From Mesostigma viride (taxonomy: Eukaryota; Streptophyta; Mesostigmatophyceae; Mesostigmatales; Mesostigmataceae), in assembly GCA_009746045.1 (NCBI GenBank), contig RPFO01002078.1, forward strand, positions 540,209 to 604,208: a DNA stretch of 64,000 nucleotides. Reading direction: 5' to 3'. The translations under genes were made by a program, and so were the position numbers. The notes beneath the pieces are model-generated. The model made no database searches. It was not told the origin of the DNA and was given only the letters and a program-made list of their open reading frames with translations. Positions 46,501 to 63,501 of this stretch are shown here, one piece after another (within the stretch, counting starts at the first letter, position 1; each line of letters begins with the position of its first letter).

Positions 46501-48379
46501 ACTAGAAGCCTAATCAACCTTATTACGATCACATCACCCAGCTCTATTTCACCTAGCATCAGCGGCTCCCCTTCCGTATCACTATAAAGAAACTATGTTC
46601 AGAGAACCCCGATTCTTAATGCTCAAACCTTGCACGCTCCATTTGTGGCTTGCAAGCTGCCCACGTTGTTTCTATTCATTCGCAACCTTGCACGCTCCAT
46701 ATGTGGTATGCAACCTGCCCACCTTGTTTCTATTCATTGTCAACCTTGCCCGCTCCATATATGTGGTATGCAAACTGAGCCCCGACGTCTGTCTATTCAT
46801 TCTTAGCATTTTCCATTCTCAACCCCCATGTGTGGTTTGCAACCTGACCCCCAACGCCTCATGGGCCCCGTTACGCCCTGGCATGATGCAGGTACCGTCA
46901 ACCCAAACTGCGTTTTCCTGAACTACGTCCCCGACGAGGGCGCCAACTGCGTGACGCCCTACGTCGTGGACGTGGCCATCAACCTCACCCTGGCGGACTG
47001 CACCTCCTTTGACCTCGACCTGCCTCACATCAAGGCAGCGATCAAGGCAGCGCTCAACGATTCCTTGCTGGGGCTGCCCGACTGCGCCGTAACCATCACG
47101 ACTGGTCTTGTGTCAAACTCGTCCGGTTCGTCCGGGGCGCGCCACCTGTTGCAGGGGAGGACACCGGGGCAGGTCGCCCTGGCGATATCTGCGTACGTCG
47201 ACAGTTACCTGGCAGGGACCACGCTGCGCGACCTGCTCCGATCACAGAGCACGACCGCCACCATCGTCGACATCATTGAAGATGTCATTGGAACCGTCAT
47301 GGACATTGACGTCGACGCGGTGTTGCGCGAACTCACCCCCTCCGTTGTGTCCGACCCCCACTTCACCACGGCCACGGGGCAGCGGTTCGACTTTAACGGC
47401 ATCGCGGGCCACAGCTACTGCATCCTGACCGACAAGCAGGTGCACGTGAGCGCGCATTTCATGGGCGCCGTGGACAGCAAGGGGCCGGCGGCTGGGTCCC
47501 AGCCAGACGGCCGCACGTGGATGGACCAGATCAGCATCATGCACGGCAATGACCGCATCCTCATCGACGCCCTGCCAGCGCCGGGTACTCCCTACGCGGT
47601 GTCATTTGGCACCGTTCGCATCAACGGGGTATGTGCAAGCCGTCGCGTGATAGCTACCAAGGCCCCATGAGTCTAAGACTCCTGTGATGGTATTTGGTAT
47701 GCCCACAACTCAAGTCCCTGATTAAGGCTTTACGGCATGCCTGCATTCAGCCATTAACATGTTGCATTGCATGTAAATGTGTCCTGACTTGGCAGAATTG
47801 CTCTTAGCTTTACTATTAATGTAATAGTAAATATAATGTGCGATTTTATCCTCTAACGACTCTCTGTCACTCTGCCTTTGGTTGCATGTTTTAGGAGGAA
47901 GACACAAGCGCACTGGGCATGCATGCCTTGCCTGGAGCTGACGGCTAATCGCAGACACATCAGATGGGATGCACTCAGCATTCCACGATCCCATGTGTTT
48001 TCTGGCTGCCACTTGCGCTGCTGCCCCCATCCCGATGCAGGAGCCGCTGCTGGGCCGCACCGCACTGAAGAAGCTGCCTTCTGGCGTCACGGTCTCTCGC
48101 TCCAAGACGCGTGTGCTCGTCTCCGTGCCAGGTCTCCTGGTGGCTGAGGTGGAGGTGGTCCGCGCTGCCTTCTGGGAGGCGGGCGCAGGCCCTGGCGCCA
48201 ACTTCCTTAACCTTCAGATCAAGCAGTTCAATGGCACACCCGCTGCACACGGCATTCTGGGCCAATCGTACTCGCGCCAATCCGAGGGTTCTGCCTTTGA
48301 GGGCTCTGCTGAGGATTATGCGTCCACGGGCATTTTTGCCACCGATTGCCACTTCAACCAGTTTGCAAATGATAAGTAA
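22185..48379 (+). CDS. secreted Cys-module / root-cap-domain protein gene (5' end not found)
   Basis: Nine exons support one gene: 22185-22313, 23393-23536, 24698-24895, 29324-29461, 32803-32955, 35622-35753, 36784-36888, 46892-47628 and 48041-48379. The first seven each encode one module of pattern C-x(8-13)-C-x(5-14)-PxC-x(n)-C. They are 129, 144, 198, 138, 153, 132 and 105 nt, all divisible by three, and all bounded by phase-1 introns. The eighth exon starts in phase 1. The last two encode a region with an ARHLLQ segment and a root-cap/vWD-like domain. Introns reach 10 kb because of transposon insertions. No signal peptide or first exon was identified. A role in the extracellular matrix is inferred from Cys content and domain type. 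Joining of all exons into one mRNA is inferred from phase and order. Confidence 0.7.
23393..23536 (+). CDS. Cys-module exon 2
   Basis: Acceptor GATGGCAG, donor GTGAGT. Carries [20 protein letters not shown] and ETCV, with a Gly/Asp-rich acidic insert between the third and fourth Cys. Phase 1-1. Confidence 0.72.
24698..24895 (+). CDS. Cys-module exon 3
   Basis: Acceptor GTGAACAG, donor GTAAGT. Carries [19 protein letters not shown] and a final ACS. It is the longest module, with extra residues both before the third Cys and before the fourth. Phase 1-1. Confidence 0.75.
25369..26722. mobile_element. hAT-type DNA transposon, probably non-autonomous
   Basis: Terminal inverted repeats CAGTGTTTCTAGTAA are perfect at both ends. 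The flanking 8-mers are CTATGGAG and CTACGGAG (7 of 8), as expected for a hAT 8-bp target duplication after one mutation. Inside both ends lie clusters of CGTCAGNCGGCTGACGCG palindromes (25398-25506 and 26567-26705), likely transposase-binding subterminal repeats. The element is 1354 bp and sits in the intron between Cys-module exons 3 and 4. Confidence 0.82.
25719..25961 (-). pseudogene. ORF remnant inside the hAT element
   Basis: An 80-codon minus-strand ORF starting [21 protein letters not shown] with a basic, Lys/Arg-rich middle ([17 protein letters not shown]). It may be an N-terminal transposase remnant (nuclear localisation region) but no BED finger or catalytic domain is visible. Weak call. 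Confidence 0.25.
26950..28790. mobile_element. inverted-repeat element with TCCTAAATTTAGGACC ends
   Basis: Left 26953-27013 and right 28717-28790 are imperfect inverted repeats sharing TATTAATA, TACTAGTGT and GTCCTAAATTTAGGACC. The interior has no recognisable ORF. The ends grade into TAGTAGTAC simple repeats, so exact termini and target duplication cannot be fixed. Confidence 0.45.
28545..28690. repeat. GGTACC/GGGTAC-dense segment
   Basis: About a dozen GGTAC or GTACC motifs in 145 bp, several forming overlapping palindromes such as GGTACCCGGGTAC. Lies inside the inverted-repeat element near its right end. Function unknown. Confidence 0.5.
29324..29461 (+). CDS. Cys-module exon 4
   Basis: Acceptor TCTGCGCAG, donor GTACGT. 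Carries [19 protein letters not shown] and LLCA. Phase 1-1. The next transposon begins only about 100 bp downstream. Confidence 0.75.
29566..31366. mobile_element. non-autonomous split-direct-repeat (PAT/TOC-type DIRS) element 1
   Basis: Repeat A (124 bp) occurs at 29566-29689 and 29980-30103. Repeat B (257 bp) occurs at 29725-29981 and 31110-31366. The order is A, short spacer, B joined to A, interior, B, which is the split-direct-repeat layout of PAT-like tyrosine-recombinase retroelements. The two A copies and the two B copies appear identical. Ends and the B/A junction share a TT. The roughly 1-kb interior (30104-31109) has no RT or recombinase. Motifs AAAGAGACC, TATAAAGAAACTA and TTCAGAGAAC are shared with the coding element at 41-46 kb. 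Confidence 0.82.
31425..32060. repeat. compound minisatellite (22-bp then 35-bp units)
   Basis: About 16 copies of a 22-bp unit around TTATTTTCCTACTATATCG (31425-31790). They change into about seven copies of a 35-bp unit in which TACCCTACTTATTTTCC is joined to TTGGTTGTCTCCTTGAT (31770-32030), then a short return to the first unit. The Tyr/Phe/Leu-rich ORFs are artefacts. Confidence 0.9.
32803..32955 (+). CDS. Cys-module exon 5
   Basis: Acceptor TTGGAACAG, donor GTATGT. Carries [16 protein letters not shown] and GYCV, with a basic and Ser/Glu-rich stretch between the third and fourth Cys. Phase 1-1. Confidence 0.72.
33240..33590. repeat. 48-bp minisatellite, about 7 units
   Basis: Units contain CACGCACCAGACCC, TATTTATGTCAATAAAG and TCATAATGACCGATGC. 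Most variation is single-base (ACAC/CCAC, TCAA/TAAA) plus one short deletion. Intronic. Confidence 0.92.
33785..34606. repeat. 820-bp compound trinucleotide/hexanucleotide microsatellite
   Basis: Successive blocks: (GCCATC)46 at 33785-34060, (GCCACC)n to about 34163, (CAC)n 34232-34313, (CGCCAC)n to about 34420, (CAC)n to about 34460, (CTC)n 34485-34529, (ATC)n to about 34577, then CATCCT variants. Each block differs from the next by one substitution. Lies in an intron; readings of poly-Gly/Asp or Ala/Ile are artefacts. Confidence 0.95.
34793..35035. mobile_element. Tc1/mariner-type MITE with TA target duplication
   Basis: The left end CAGTCATTCACGCCTTAAGT and right end ACTTAAGGTGTGAATGACTG are inverted repeats with one mismatch over 20 bp, each flanked by TA outside. 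Length 243 bp. Internal copies of CTTAAGGCATGAACCCCACT-like segments. No ORF. Confidence 0.78.
35622..35753 (+). CDS. Cys-module exon 6
   Basis: Acceptor CACAAACAG, donor GTACGT. Carries [19 protein letters not shown] and HECF. Phase 1-1. Confidence 0.75.
36784..36888 (+). CDS. Cys-module exon 7
   Basis: Acceptor CGACGGTGCAG after a C-run, donor GTAGGT. Carries [19 protein letters not shown] and TAC. Shortest module (35 codons). Phase 1-1. The next recognised exon lies 10 kb downstream, across two transposons. Confidence 0.72.
37674..39797. mobile_element. non-autonomous split-direct-repeat element 2
   Basis: Repeat A (190 bp) at 37674-37863 and 38229-38418, with one visible difference (CAAACTC/CGAACTC). 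Repeat B (338 bp) at 37891-38228 and 39460-39797, apparently identical. The layout A, spacer, B-A, interior, B is the same as in the other two elements, in the same orientation. The interior (38419-39459) is GC-rich with no recognisable protein. B ends with GAGCGAAGCTCAGCAA. It shares little sequence with the other two, so it is probably a separate family. Confidence 0.82.
39798..41224. other. intron sequence, nothing recognised
   Basis: Short overlapping ORFs only, no conserved motif found. Confidence 0.45.
41981..42649 (-). pseudogene. tyrosine recombinase of the DIRS element (frameshifted from ORF2)
   Basis: The C-terminal part of a lambda-type recombinase. [10 protein letters not shown] carries the first Arg, [10 protein letters not shown] the H-x-x-R, and HRGRWRS..VAHYVGL the His/Trp and the nucleophile Tyr. 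Its N-terminal core-binding part ([20 protein letters not shown] to NLYFP) is in frame with the RT ORF, a middle piece ([20 protein letters not shown]) lies in a third frame, and a C-run at about 42581-42590 separates this from the catalytic part. Two frame changes are therefore needed. They could be real lesions or homopolymer errors in the assembly. Confidence 0.8.
42600..45056 (-). CDS. DIRS ORF2: reverse transcriptase, RNase H, start of recombinase
   Basis: The frame opens at 45494 but the first part overlaps gag in another frame. The ATG at 45056 ([12 protein letters not shown]), 48 bp after the gag stop, is the likely start. RT motifs: [21 protein letters not shown] (motif A Asp), [12 protein letters not shown] (IDD in place of YxDD). 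RNase [46 protein letters not shown], giving the D-E-D-D set. It then runs into the N-terminal half of the tyrosine recombinase before the frame breaks near 42660. It copies element RNA into DNA. No methyltransferase-like domain is seen, as in PAT-like rather than DIRS1-like members. Confidence 0.85.
45104..46162 (-). CDS. DIRS gag-like ORF1
   Basis: A 352-codon ORF starting [16 protein letters not shown], with a basic N-terminus, an acidic Glu-run near residue 185 ([12 protein letters not shown]) flanked by Lys-rich segments, and a helical C-terminal third ([18 protein letters not shown]). No zinc knuckle. Position just upstream of RT-RNase H, lack of other homology and a mixed-charge composition fit a gag-like nucleoprotein. 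Function is inferred from position. Confidence 0.65.
   Translation of the reverse strand: MPKPGRKPGSTGAGKQLPKANPEVPTATKQTGKGRLGWPTQKKRLHQELSTCSGLPEVCAAFEAVLGTDWVTTVSRWSAAQLESVVGLLVDHVDGPEILAAADPNEALVAALQSARDLADSDEEEMQPPRRPTKGAKKGTKKVGSPAPSKGKAAGDVREQLLELAAIIGKQGQAGKEEEEEEESEEEDFLTKLKDALAGADGASRKPKKTKGVTLPTRAQVVNWRVQERVLPEVLEDANDNGGGIKSWIMATRQGGWRNQESRKVVMNIALAMDTLFKELGPAAGELAGVEYLMRVVAAMLLVESQGSGGWKVAGHLLALKEDASLVSNPAMKMALQSATMMEKLGKAQQTK
46620..46858. repeat. tandem repeat of about 62-65 bp, 4 units
   Basis: Units share CTTGCACGCTCCATATGTGG, TATGCAACCTGCCCACC and TTTCTATTCATT, degenerating rightwards. It ends just before the acceptor of the root-cap exon. Confidence 0.8.
46892..47628 (+). 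CDS. exon 8: SEA-like stretch and start of root-cap/vWD-like domain
   Basis: The acceptor GATGATGCAG leads into phase 1 (matching the Cys modules). The donor is GTATGT after a complete Gly codon. The first 150 residues ([12 protein letters not shown].., [35 protein letters not shown]) resemble SEA-like segments seen before RRLLQ-type sequences in algal extracellular proteins. From [19 protein letters not shown] through [17 protein letters not shown] the similarity is to the plant root-cap family (vWD-like fold). Potential N-glycosylation sites include NLT, NDS and NSS. Confidence 0.8.
48041..48379 (+). CDS. exon 9: C-terminal half of root-cap domain
   Basis: The acceptor CCCGATGCAG gives phase 0 to continue from exon 8 (..RING / EPLLG..). 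It contains [32 protein letters not shown] and ends NQFANDK before TAA. The HG-LGQ and FEG-EEDY-type motifs and final ATDC are characteristic of root-cap/LEA-like proteins. Together with exon 8 the domain looks complete. Confidence 0.83.
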   Translation, partial: EPLLGRTALKKLPSGVTVSRSKTRVLVSVPGLLVAEVEVVRAAFWEAGAGPGANFLNLQIKQFNGTPAAHGILGQSYSRQSEGSAFEGSAEDYASTGIFATDCHFNQFANDK

Positions 48380-48432
48380 GGATAGACATGGTCAGTTGTT
48401 GTAGTTGCACCGGCCTCATGTAGTCTACGTGT

Positions 48433-48437
48433 TGTAA
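48433..48437 (+). terminator. candidate TGTAA poly(A) signal
   Basis: TGTAA lies about 55 nt after the stop codon of the root-cap exon. TGTAA is the usual polyadenylation signal in chlorophycean algae. Confidence 0.4.
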
Positions 48438-48439
48438 CT

Positions 48440-48955
48440 ACATCTATCAATTCAGGGCTGAACGTCTTTATTGCATGGCGGTTTGACAGTTTTTTGGGTT
48501 TGTTTTTCCGTGTGTGTTTGGTCTTGTTTGGTCTTGTTTGCTCTTGCCTGCCTTGTGAAGTGTTAAGTTTCCAGTTACCCGCAGCTCCGTTGATAAGAGC
48601 ATGCATGGGGTTTCCTTTTTTTTGCCTTTCTCCTAGTATGTTTGATTTTGTTTTTGATTCGAACTTTCTTGTTGCTGCATGGTTTTGTTGAAGATTTATG
48701 CCCCGTGATCAATACAGTCATAAATTTCTGGCCATCAATTTCTGATATTCAAAATTTGTGAATTTAATGAATGCACATGCCACGGCACAAAGCACAAATC
48801 CTGCTGGGAGGGTGGCGATGGCGATGAGTGGGCCCGTAGGTCAGCAGTCCTGATGACTAAAAGCTTTGAAATAGGACCTAGTAGTTGATTGAAAGCTAGC
48901 TGGGACCCATAGATGGCCCGGAGTCTGCCCAACTTTGGCTGGTCTGCCTGGGGCT
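48440..48955. other. intergenic, nothing recognised
   Basis: T-rich tract with repeated GGTCTTGTTT, then unstructured sequence. No coding evidence. Confidence 0.45.
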
Positions 48956-48964
48956 CGAGGCTCG

Positions 48965-49640
48965 GGCGGTTGGTCTAGAAATCAGCCCCAAAACGGAGGC
49001 CCTGGCTCTCGGCATGGCAGGGCGCCCGCCCACACTCCGCCTCTTAGACGACACCGAGGTCAACTACCCTACTTCAGGCCGCTTCAAGCTACTCGGCAGT
49101 TGGCTTCCCGACTTTGAGGACGACCTGACGACACGGATCGGCATGGCGTGGGCGCAACTCCATGACCACCGCCGCTGGTGGAGCAACCCCGCCCTACCCC
49201 GGATCGTCAAGCGTGACCTCAAGGTCGTCATTCTGACGATCCTGACCTACGGCGCCGAGACCTGGACACTGACGCAGGATCGGCTGGAGCAACGCCTCGA
49301 CGGCAAGTCACCAAGATGCTGCGCAAGGCCCTTTGGTTTGCACATTAGTAATGAGGATTTGTACGCTGATTTGCCCTGTGTTTCCCATATTCTTAGGCAC
49401 AGGTGCCTAGGCCTAGCCGGGCACATCAGTGGCCCGCACAGATCAGGTAGACACATCGGACAGACTAGCTGGCACCAAGCCCGCCCGGCGCCCAGCCTGG
49501 GCGTTATGTCCTTACCTGGGGTGCCCCAGGCCGCGCGAGGCAGGGCTGCCACCCGTGGACTTTTCGTGATAGACTCGGCATGGACATGTGCTACCGTCGG
49601 CGGTGCCGGTGTCGGGGAGGCATGCTCCCCAGCAGTTTGA
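48965..49640 (+). mobile_element. LINE ORF2 C-terminal fragment
   Basis: An open frame reading GLEISPKTEALALG, FKLLGSWLPDFEDDL, ILTYGAETWTLTQDRLEQRL, NEDLYADLPCVSHILRHRC and LAGHISGPHRSG. This is the region after the RT active site in RTE/CR1-like LINEs. No active-site motif is present and the end degenerates. Fragmentary copy. Confidence 0.78.
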
Positions 49641-49734
49641 AGCGCGATCACGGAACGCCGGACCGGTCCGTCCTGTCTCTAGCAGCCGTGGCTTTGGCGG
49701 GCAACTGCATGGTACCCCCAATCACCATCGCCTC

Positions 49735-49828
49735 AGTTTTGACACTAATCTCCAGCCCCATACTGACACTAATCTCCATATCCGACACTAATCTCCATAT
49801 TTGACACGTCTGACACTAATCTCCATAT
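49735..49828. repeat. 18-20 bp minisatellite
   Basis: Four complete copies of TGACACTAATCTCCATAT-like units plus partials. Confidence 0.8.
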
Positions 49829-49839
49829 CCTCGGCGTCC

Positions 49840-50515
49840 GCTACCGAGCAAGAATGCCGCACCCGGGCCGAGCTCTACTGCGAGCTCCCTCTTGTCACCC
49901 ATACCATCCGACACCGCCGCCTCCTCTTTGCCGGCCATCTTGCCCGCACAGACCAGGTGAATACCGATGTGGGCCCTGCCGGGGGGCTTAAGACGGGCCA
50001 ATTACCAGGTAGACACCTCCTCCTATGGCAGGGTCCCCTTGTCCCATCGCAACCCAGTGGCAAACTTGCGCGCGCCAGGCACCGGCGCGGCGCGACCCGG
50101 ACCTATGTGACACAACTGCTTGAAGATGCAGGGCTTCCGTCTGGGACTATCCGTACTCCGCGCCCGCATGATTGACAAGGAGAAATGGGCTGCCATCTGC
50201 GATAAGCACCTCCCCGAGGGGTATGCTCCTGTTTTCTCCCCACGGGCCCCGCGGCCCGTTGCTAGCCAGGGTAGAAGTCCGCAGGTGGAGGTTATTGGTC
50301 CTGTCAGAGGATAGCCGCTACACTACCGCCTCGTCTGCCATTACAGTAGAGGACAGCTCGGATGAGGATTACATCCCCATCTAGTGCTTAACGGTTGGGG
50401 GATGATGCAGACGATATTTGTCTAAACCTTTGTGTAATTATTTTTCTAATGAGATTAGCATAGTACTCCGTGGCATGCCTTTGCGCATGACACGCAAGTA
50501 CTTACTTACTTACTT
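49840..50515 (+). mobile_element. LINE 3'-end fragment with (CTTA)n tail
   Basis: The protein-like part reads RAELYCELPLVTHTIRHRRL, FAGHLARTDQV, LLLWQGPLVPSQP and TYVTQLLEDAGLP, paralogous to 54240-54620. It ends in a short UTR with GGCATGCCTTTGCGCATGAC and an ACTTACTTACTTACTTA tail typical of target-primed insertions. Confidence 0.72.
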
Positions 50516-50920
50516 ATGTGCTACCCTAGACGTGACGGGCTCACACCCGGGCAGCCTCCTGGTTTGTCTGTAATATGGAGGCAGATGGTGGCAGCTGCTA
50601 GCCTCAGCACGCTGAAGTTTCTAACCCCACGCCTTAATTTCACCTCAGCTGAGGGGCGGTCTAAACACCACCTCACGGTTGGGGTGGGTTACGCACCCCA
50701 TATGTAGTGGTAGTACCTCCGTTGGAACGCCAGAAGTTCTTCGAGGACTTGCATAGCCTTGAGGGGCAGGACCACCCCGGCCCGCCACTCCTTGGTTATG
50801 CTGCTCGACGCCAACGCAATGCTCCCCATGGACACTGCTGGCAGTCGCTTTGCGCCTGCTGCTGACACGGCTGCTAACGACAACACCTCCTTGTTTTCTT
50901 CATTTTTGCGGGATTATTAG
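50516..50920. other. unassigned segment between LINE fragments
   Basis: A minus-strand 65-codon ORF (MLSLAAVSAAGAKRL, 50886-50689) is present but unrecognised. It may be part of an element truncated by the neighbouring insertion. Confidence 0.3.
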
Positions 50921-50924
50921 CGGG

Positions 50925-51680
50925 ATTAATTAAACTCGTGCTCCCGTTGGGGAGTCACGGAGCACCGAAGTGCTTTTAATCCCTGTGTGTGCACAACAGG
51001 AGAAAGGGCAGAGACCCCCAGTCTCCTTCATGCCATAGGCATGCCACAGCTGCATCCGGGCACGTTAGCTAAACGGACACGCTAACGATCCGGCAATCTG
51101 TGGGTGCAATAAGACCCATGTGAGCATGGCATAACAAGGAGCGTGGGCGAGTAAACTGGTCATAGCCAAGACGTAGCATGGCTGTACAACAAGGACTAAG
51201 CTAAGGCTACATGGCTGGTTGTGTACCGTGCGTTAGCGGTGCACGTGACTAGGTATGTTGGCACGGCTAGGCAAACGTTCTAAGCATGGCTGCCATGGCG
51301 GCAGTGACTACCAATGGATACAAGCTAGGGCTATTAGCTAGTCTAGCCCGCGGCCGGGGGGCGTCCACATCTTGTGGTTGATCATCAGGTCCCCGCCCCT
51401 CCAGTACACCTTGGGCTTCTGGGGGTCCTGCTTGTGGCGGAGGTACTTCGGCCACCTGTAGGTCGCGTTGCTGCTGCTGCTGAGCGGGGGTCAGGTCGTC
51501 GTCCAGCGTCCAGGTGAGGTCGTGCAACCGCTTGCGACGAGAGAGGAACCGCTGCTTGTCCTCACGGGAGGGGAAGGTGAGCAGAACTGGTGGGGGAGGG
51601 ATGGTTGCTGTCAACTGCCACTTCCAACGTCCCTCACAGGACTTGGTCACTTTAATCGGGGCCCTAACGACCGTCATGCA
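50925..51680 (-). mobile_element. ORF1-only LINE derivative (HAL-like), minus copy
   Basis: Paralogue of 19800-20735. It carries LTFPSREDKQRFLSRRKRLH, TLDDDLTPAQQQQ, then a frameshift, then the same 3' UTR with GTCACGGAGCACCGAAGTGC and a TTAATTAA tail. Again the ORF1 end is joined directly to the UTR with no RT. Confidence 0.65.
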
Positions 51681-51689
51681 GGCCTGTCT

Positions 51690-54228
<2,539 letters not shown>

Positions 54229-54785
54229 ATCTTGTCACCCATTGCCGGCCATCTTGCCCGCATAGATCAGGTGAATGCCGATGTGGGCACTTCGGGCGGG
54301 CTTATTAGGACTCGGCCGACCAGGTAGACACCTCCTGATCCTATGGCAGGATCCCCTCAGTGTCCCATCGCAACCCACAGCCGCAAACGTGCGGATCTTC
54401 GGAACCCCGCACCGGCGTGGCGCGATCCCCGGACCTATGAGACACAATTGCTTGAGGATGCAGGGCTTCTGGGTATATATACACTCCGCGCCCGCATGAT
54501 AGACAAGGAGAAATGCGCTGCCGGCGCCGTCTACGATAAGCACCTTCCTGAGGCGCATGCTCCTCAGTTTATCCCCATGCACGGGCCGGCCCCGCGGCCC
54601 ATTGCTAGAATATACGCGATATGCACGGGTAGAAGTCCGCAGGTGGCGGTTATTGCCCTGTGGCATGCCTGCGGCGTGAAGGAATGGGGGGGTCTCTGTC
54701 TCCCTACCCGTTGTGCACACTCGCGGATTGAAAGCACTTAGGTGCTCCGTGACTCCGCAACGGGAGCACATATATATTTAATTAA
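54229..54785 (+). mobile_element. LINE 3' end after the giant repeat
   Basis: Contains AGHLARIDQVNADVG, then TYETQLLEDAGLLGIYTLRA and MIDKEKCAA in shifted frames, followed by a 3' UTR with GAAAGCACTTAGGTGCTCCG, TGACTCCGCAACGGGAGCAC and an ATATATTTAATTAA tail. The UTR is shared with the two ORF1-only elements. Confidence 0.75.
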
Positions 54786-56020
54786 CCCGAATGTCACAGA
54801 CTACACTACATACTAGCTTAGTCCAGCTATTCCAAGCCATGCATGCGGTACATTTGTGAGACAACTTTCTATACACAGTTTGAAAAATGGAAGTAGTTAC
54901 AATCTTTTGTAATTTATAATCAGTACCTATTGCGCAGCGCCCACTAAAACTACTCATTCATTTGCTGGTAAAAATTGACAGAATTGCAAGCTTGCAAACA
55001 CGGGCAACGACTATTTTCCATCCTCGAGCCATGCTCTCGGGTGGTGTTTCCTGGCGAACAATGCAGCACTTGATTATCTCAAAATGCGCAAACATGGCCA
55101 CAAAGCCTATTCATCTACTGGACATTACTTACAAAAAAACAGCTTGTGTCCTATAACCCCATCCCTCCATCTGGCAAAGGTGCATTGCCCCAGCCTGACC
55201 TCCACCTACCTACAGGGGTGCTTCATGCTGCCATGCCCCTCACACATGTTTCCCGTTGGCCCTGAATGCATTGGCCTCCTACCAAAGAAGCTCCATCGCT
55301 GACAAGGGAATGTTGAGGGAAGAGGTACCCCGTTGCGCCCCGTGAACAAAGGTGGGGATCACTTTGGCCACGTCATCAAGCGCCAAGGTTGGCTCGGTTC
55401 CATGCTAGCGCATACACCAAGGGGTGTTTCCCTACAAAAGCACAAGCGCCGATTTGCACAGTGCGAGTGCCACAGCAACATCTGGGTGGCAGACCGCTCC
55501 GGTCCGAGACGCTGCGTGCGCACAGAGTATGGTACAAAATGAACAACAAAAGCTGTTGTGCAGCCATCCCCCGCTGGGGCAGTGTTCCCTTCCCAAGCTC
55601 GCCACATCCACAATGTGCATGGAATATTACGAACAACGTGGGGGGAGACCACCCCTTGGAAGCCAATCCTCGAAGCCCGGACGCAGAACAGGGGTTCCCA
55701 CAATACAGTCATGTGTGGGATGGAAGCCAGGGTCACTTGCCCGGTGCGCAGGTTCCGCCGTCACTCATGGCCGTAGACCTGGCCCCCTGCACGGTCCCTT
55801 GACAATGAACTCCTTCCCTGGACAATGAATTCCGGCTTGCGAAGGCAGCGCGGTCCCAATCGGTGATGAGAGTGGACCATTTACATGGGAGTGGCGATCT
55901 TCGTGGTGTGCACATCCAGCCATCAGGGGAGAGACAACTCGTATCTCTCACTGCGTTTTCAGGCAACGTTTCGGGCCTCTCAGGGCATGCAGTGCCATTG
56001 CAGGGCACCACATTCCGGAC
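54786..56020. other. intergenic, nothing recognised
   Basis: Several overlapping ORFs of 60-137 codons but none with a recognisable domain or consistent frame. Contains short duplicated phrases (GACAATGAACTCCTTCCCTG / GACAATGAATTCC). Confidence 0.4.
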
Positions 56021-56029
56021 GGCCACATA

Positions 56030-56034
56030 TTACA
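56030..56034 (-). terminator. candidate TGTAA poly(A) signal for the AGPase-like gene
   Basis: TGTAA on the minus strand about 175 nt after the stop at 56207. Weak, motif only. Confidence 0.3.
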
Positions 56035-56206
56035 AAATGGGTTGGTTTGCAACTTTAGGCTCAATGACCGAATGCGGCACCCGACTGGGCTACTCACCCA
56101 TGGCCTGTTCTGGTGCAGCATTGGAACATATTTGTTTCTTGGTTGGCTCCATGCTAACATGCAGCACCCTACTGGTTCGCGGATGCCAGGATCATGACTG
56201 AGCTGC

Positions 56207-63501
<7,295 letters not shown>

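Larger units (their letters stand above)
41225..46614 (-). mobile_element. coding PAT/TOC-type DIRS retroelement
   Basis: On the coding (minus) strand the order is A1, ORFs, B1-A2, B2. In plus coordinates, 134-bp repeats lie at 41225-41358 and 41771-41904, and 381-bp repeats at 41392-41772 and 46234-46614. The copies look identical, which suggests recent insertion. It encodes a gag-like protein, RT-RNase H and a tyrosine recombinase, so replication would run through a circular DNA intermediate rather than an integrase. Related elements are known in volvocine algae (TOC, kangaroo). It sits antisense in an intron of the Cys-module gene. Confidence 0.88.
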
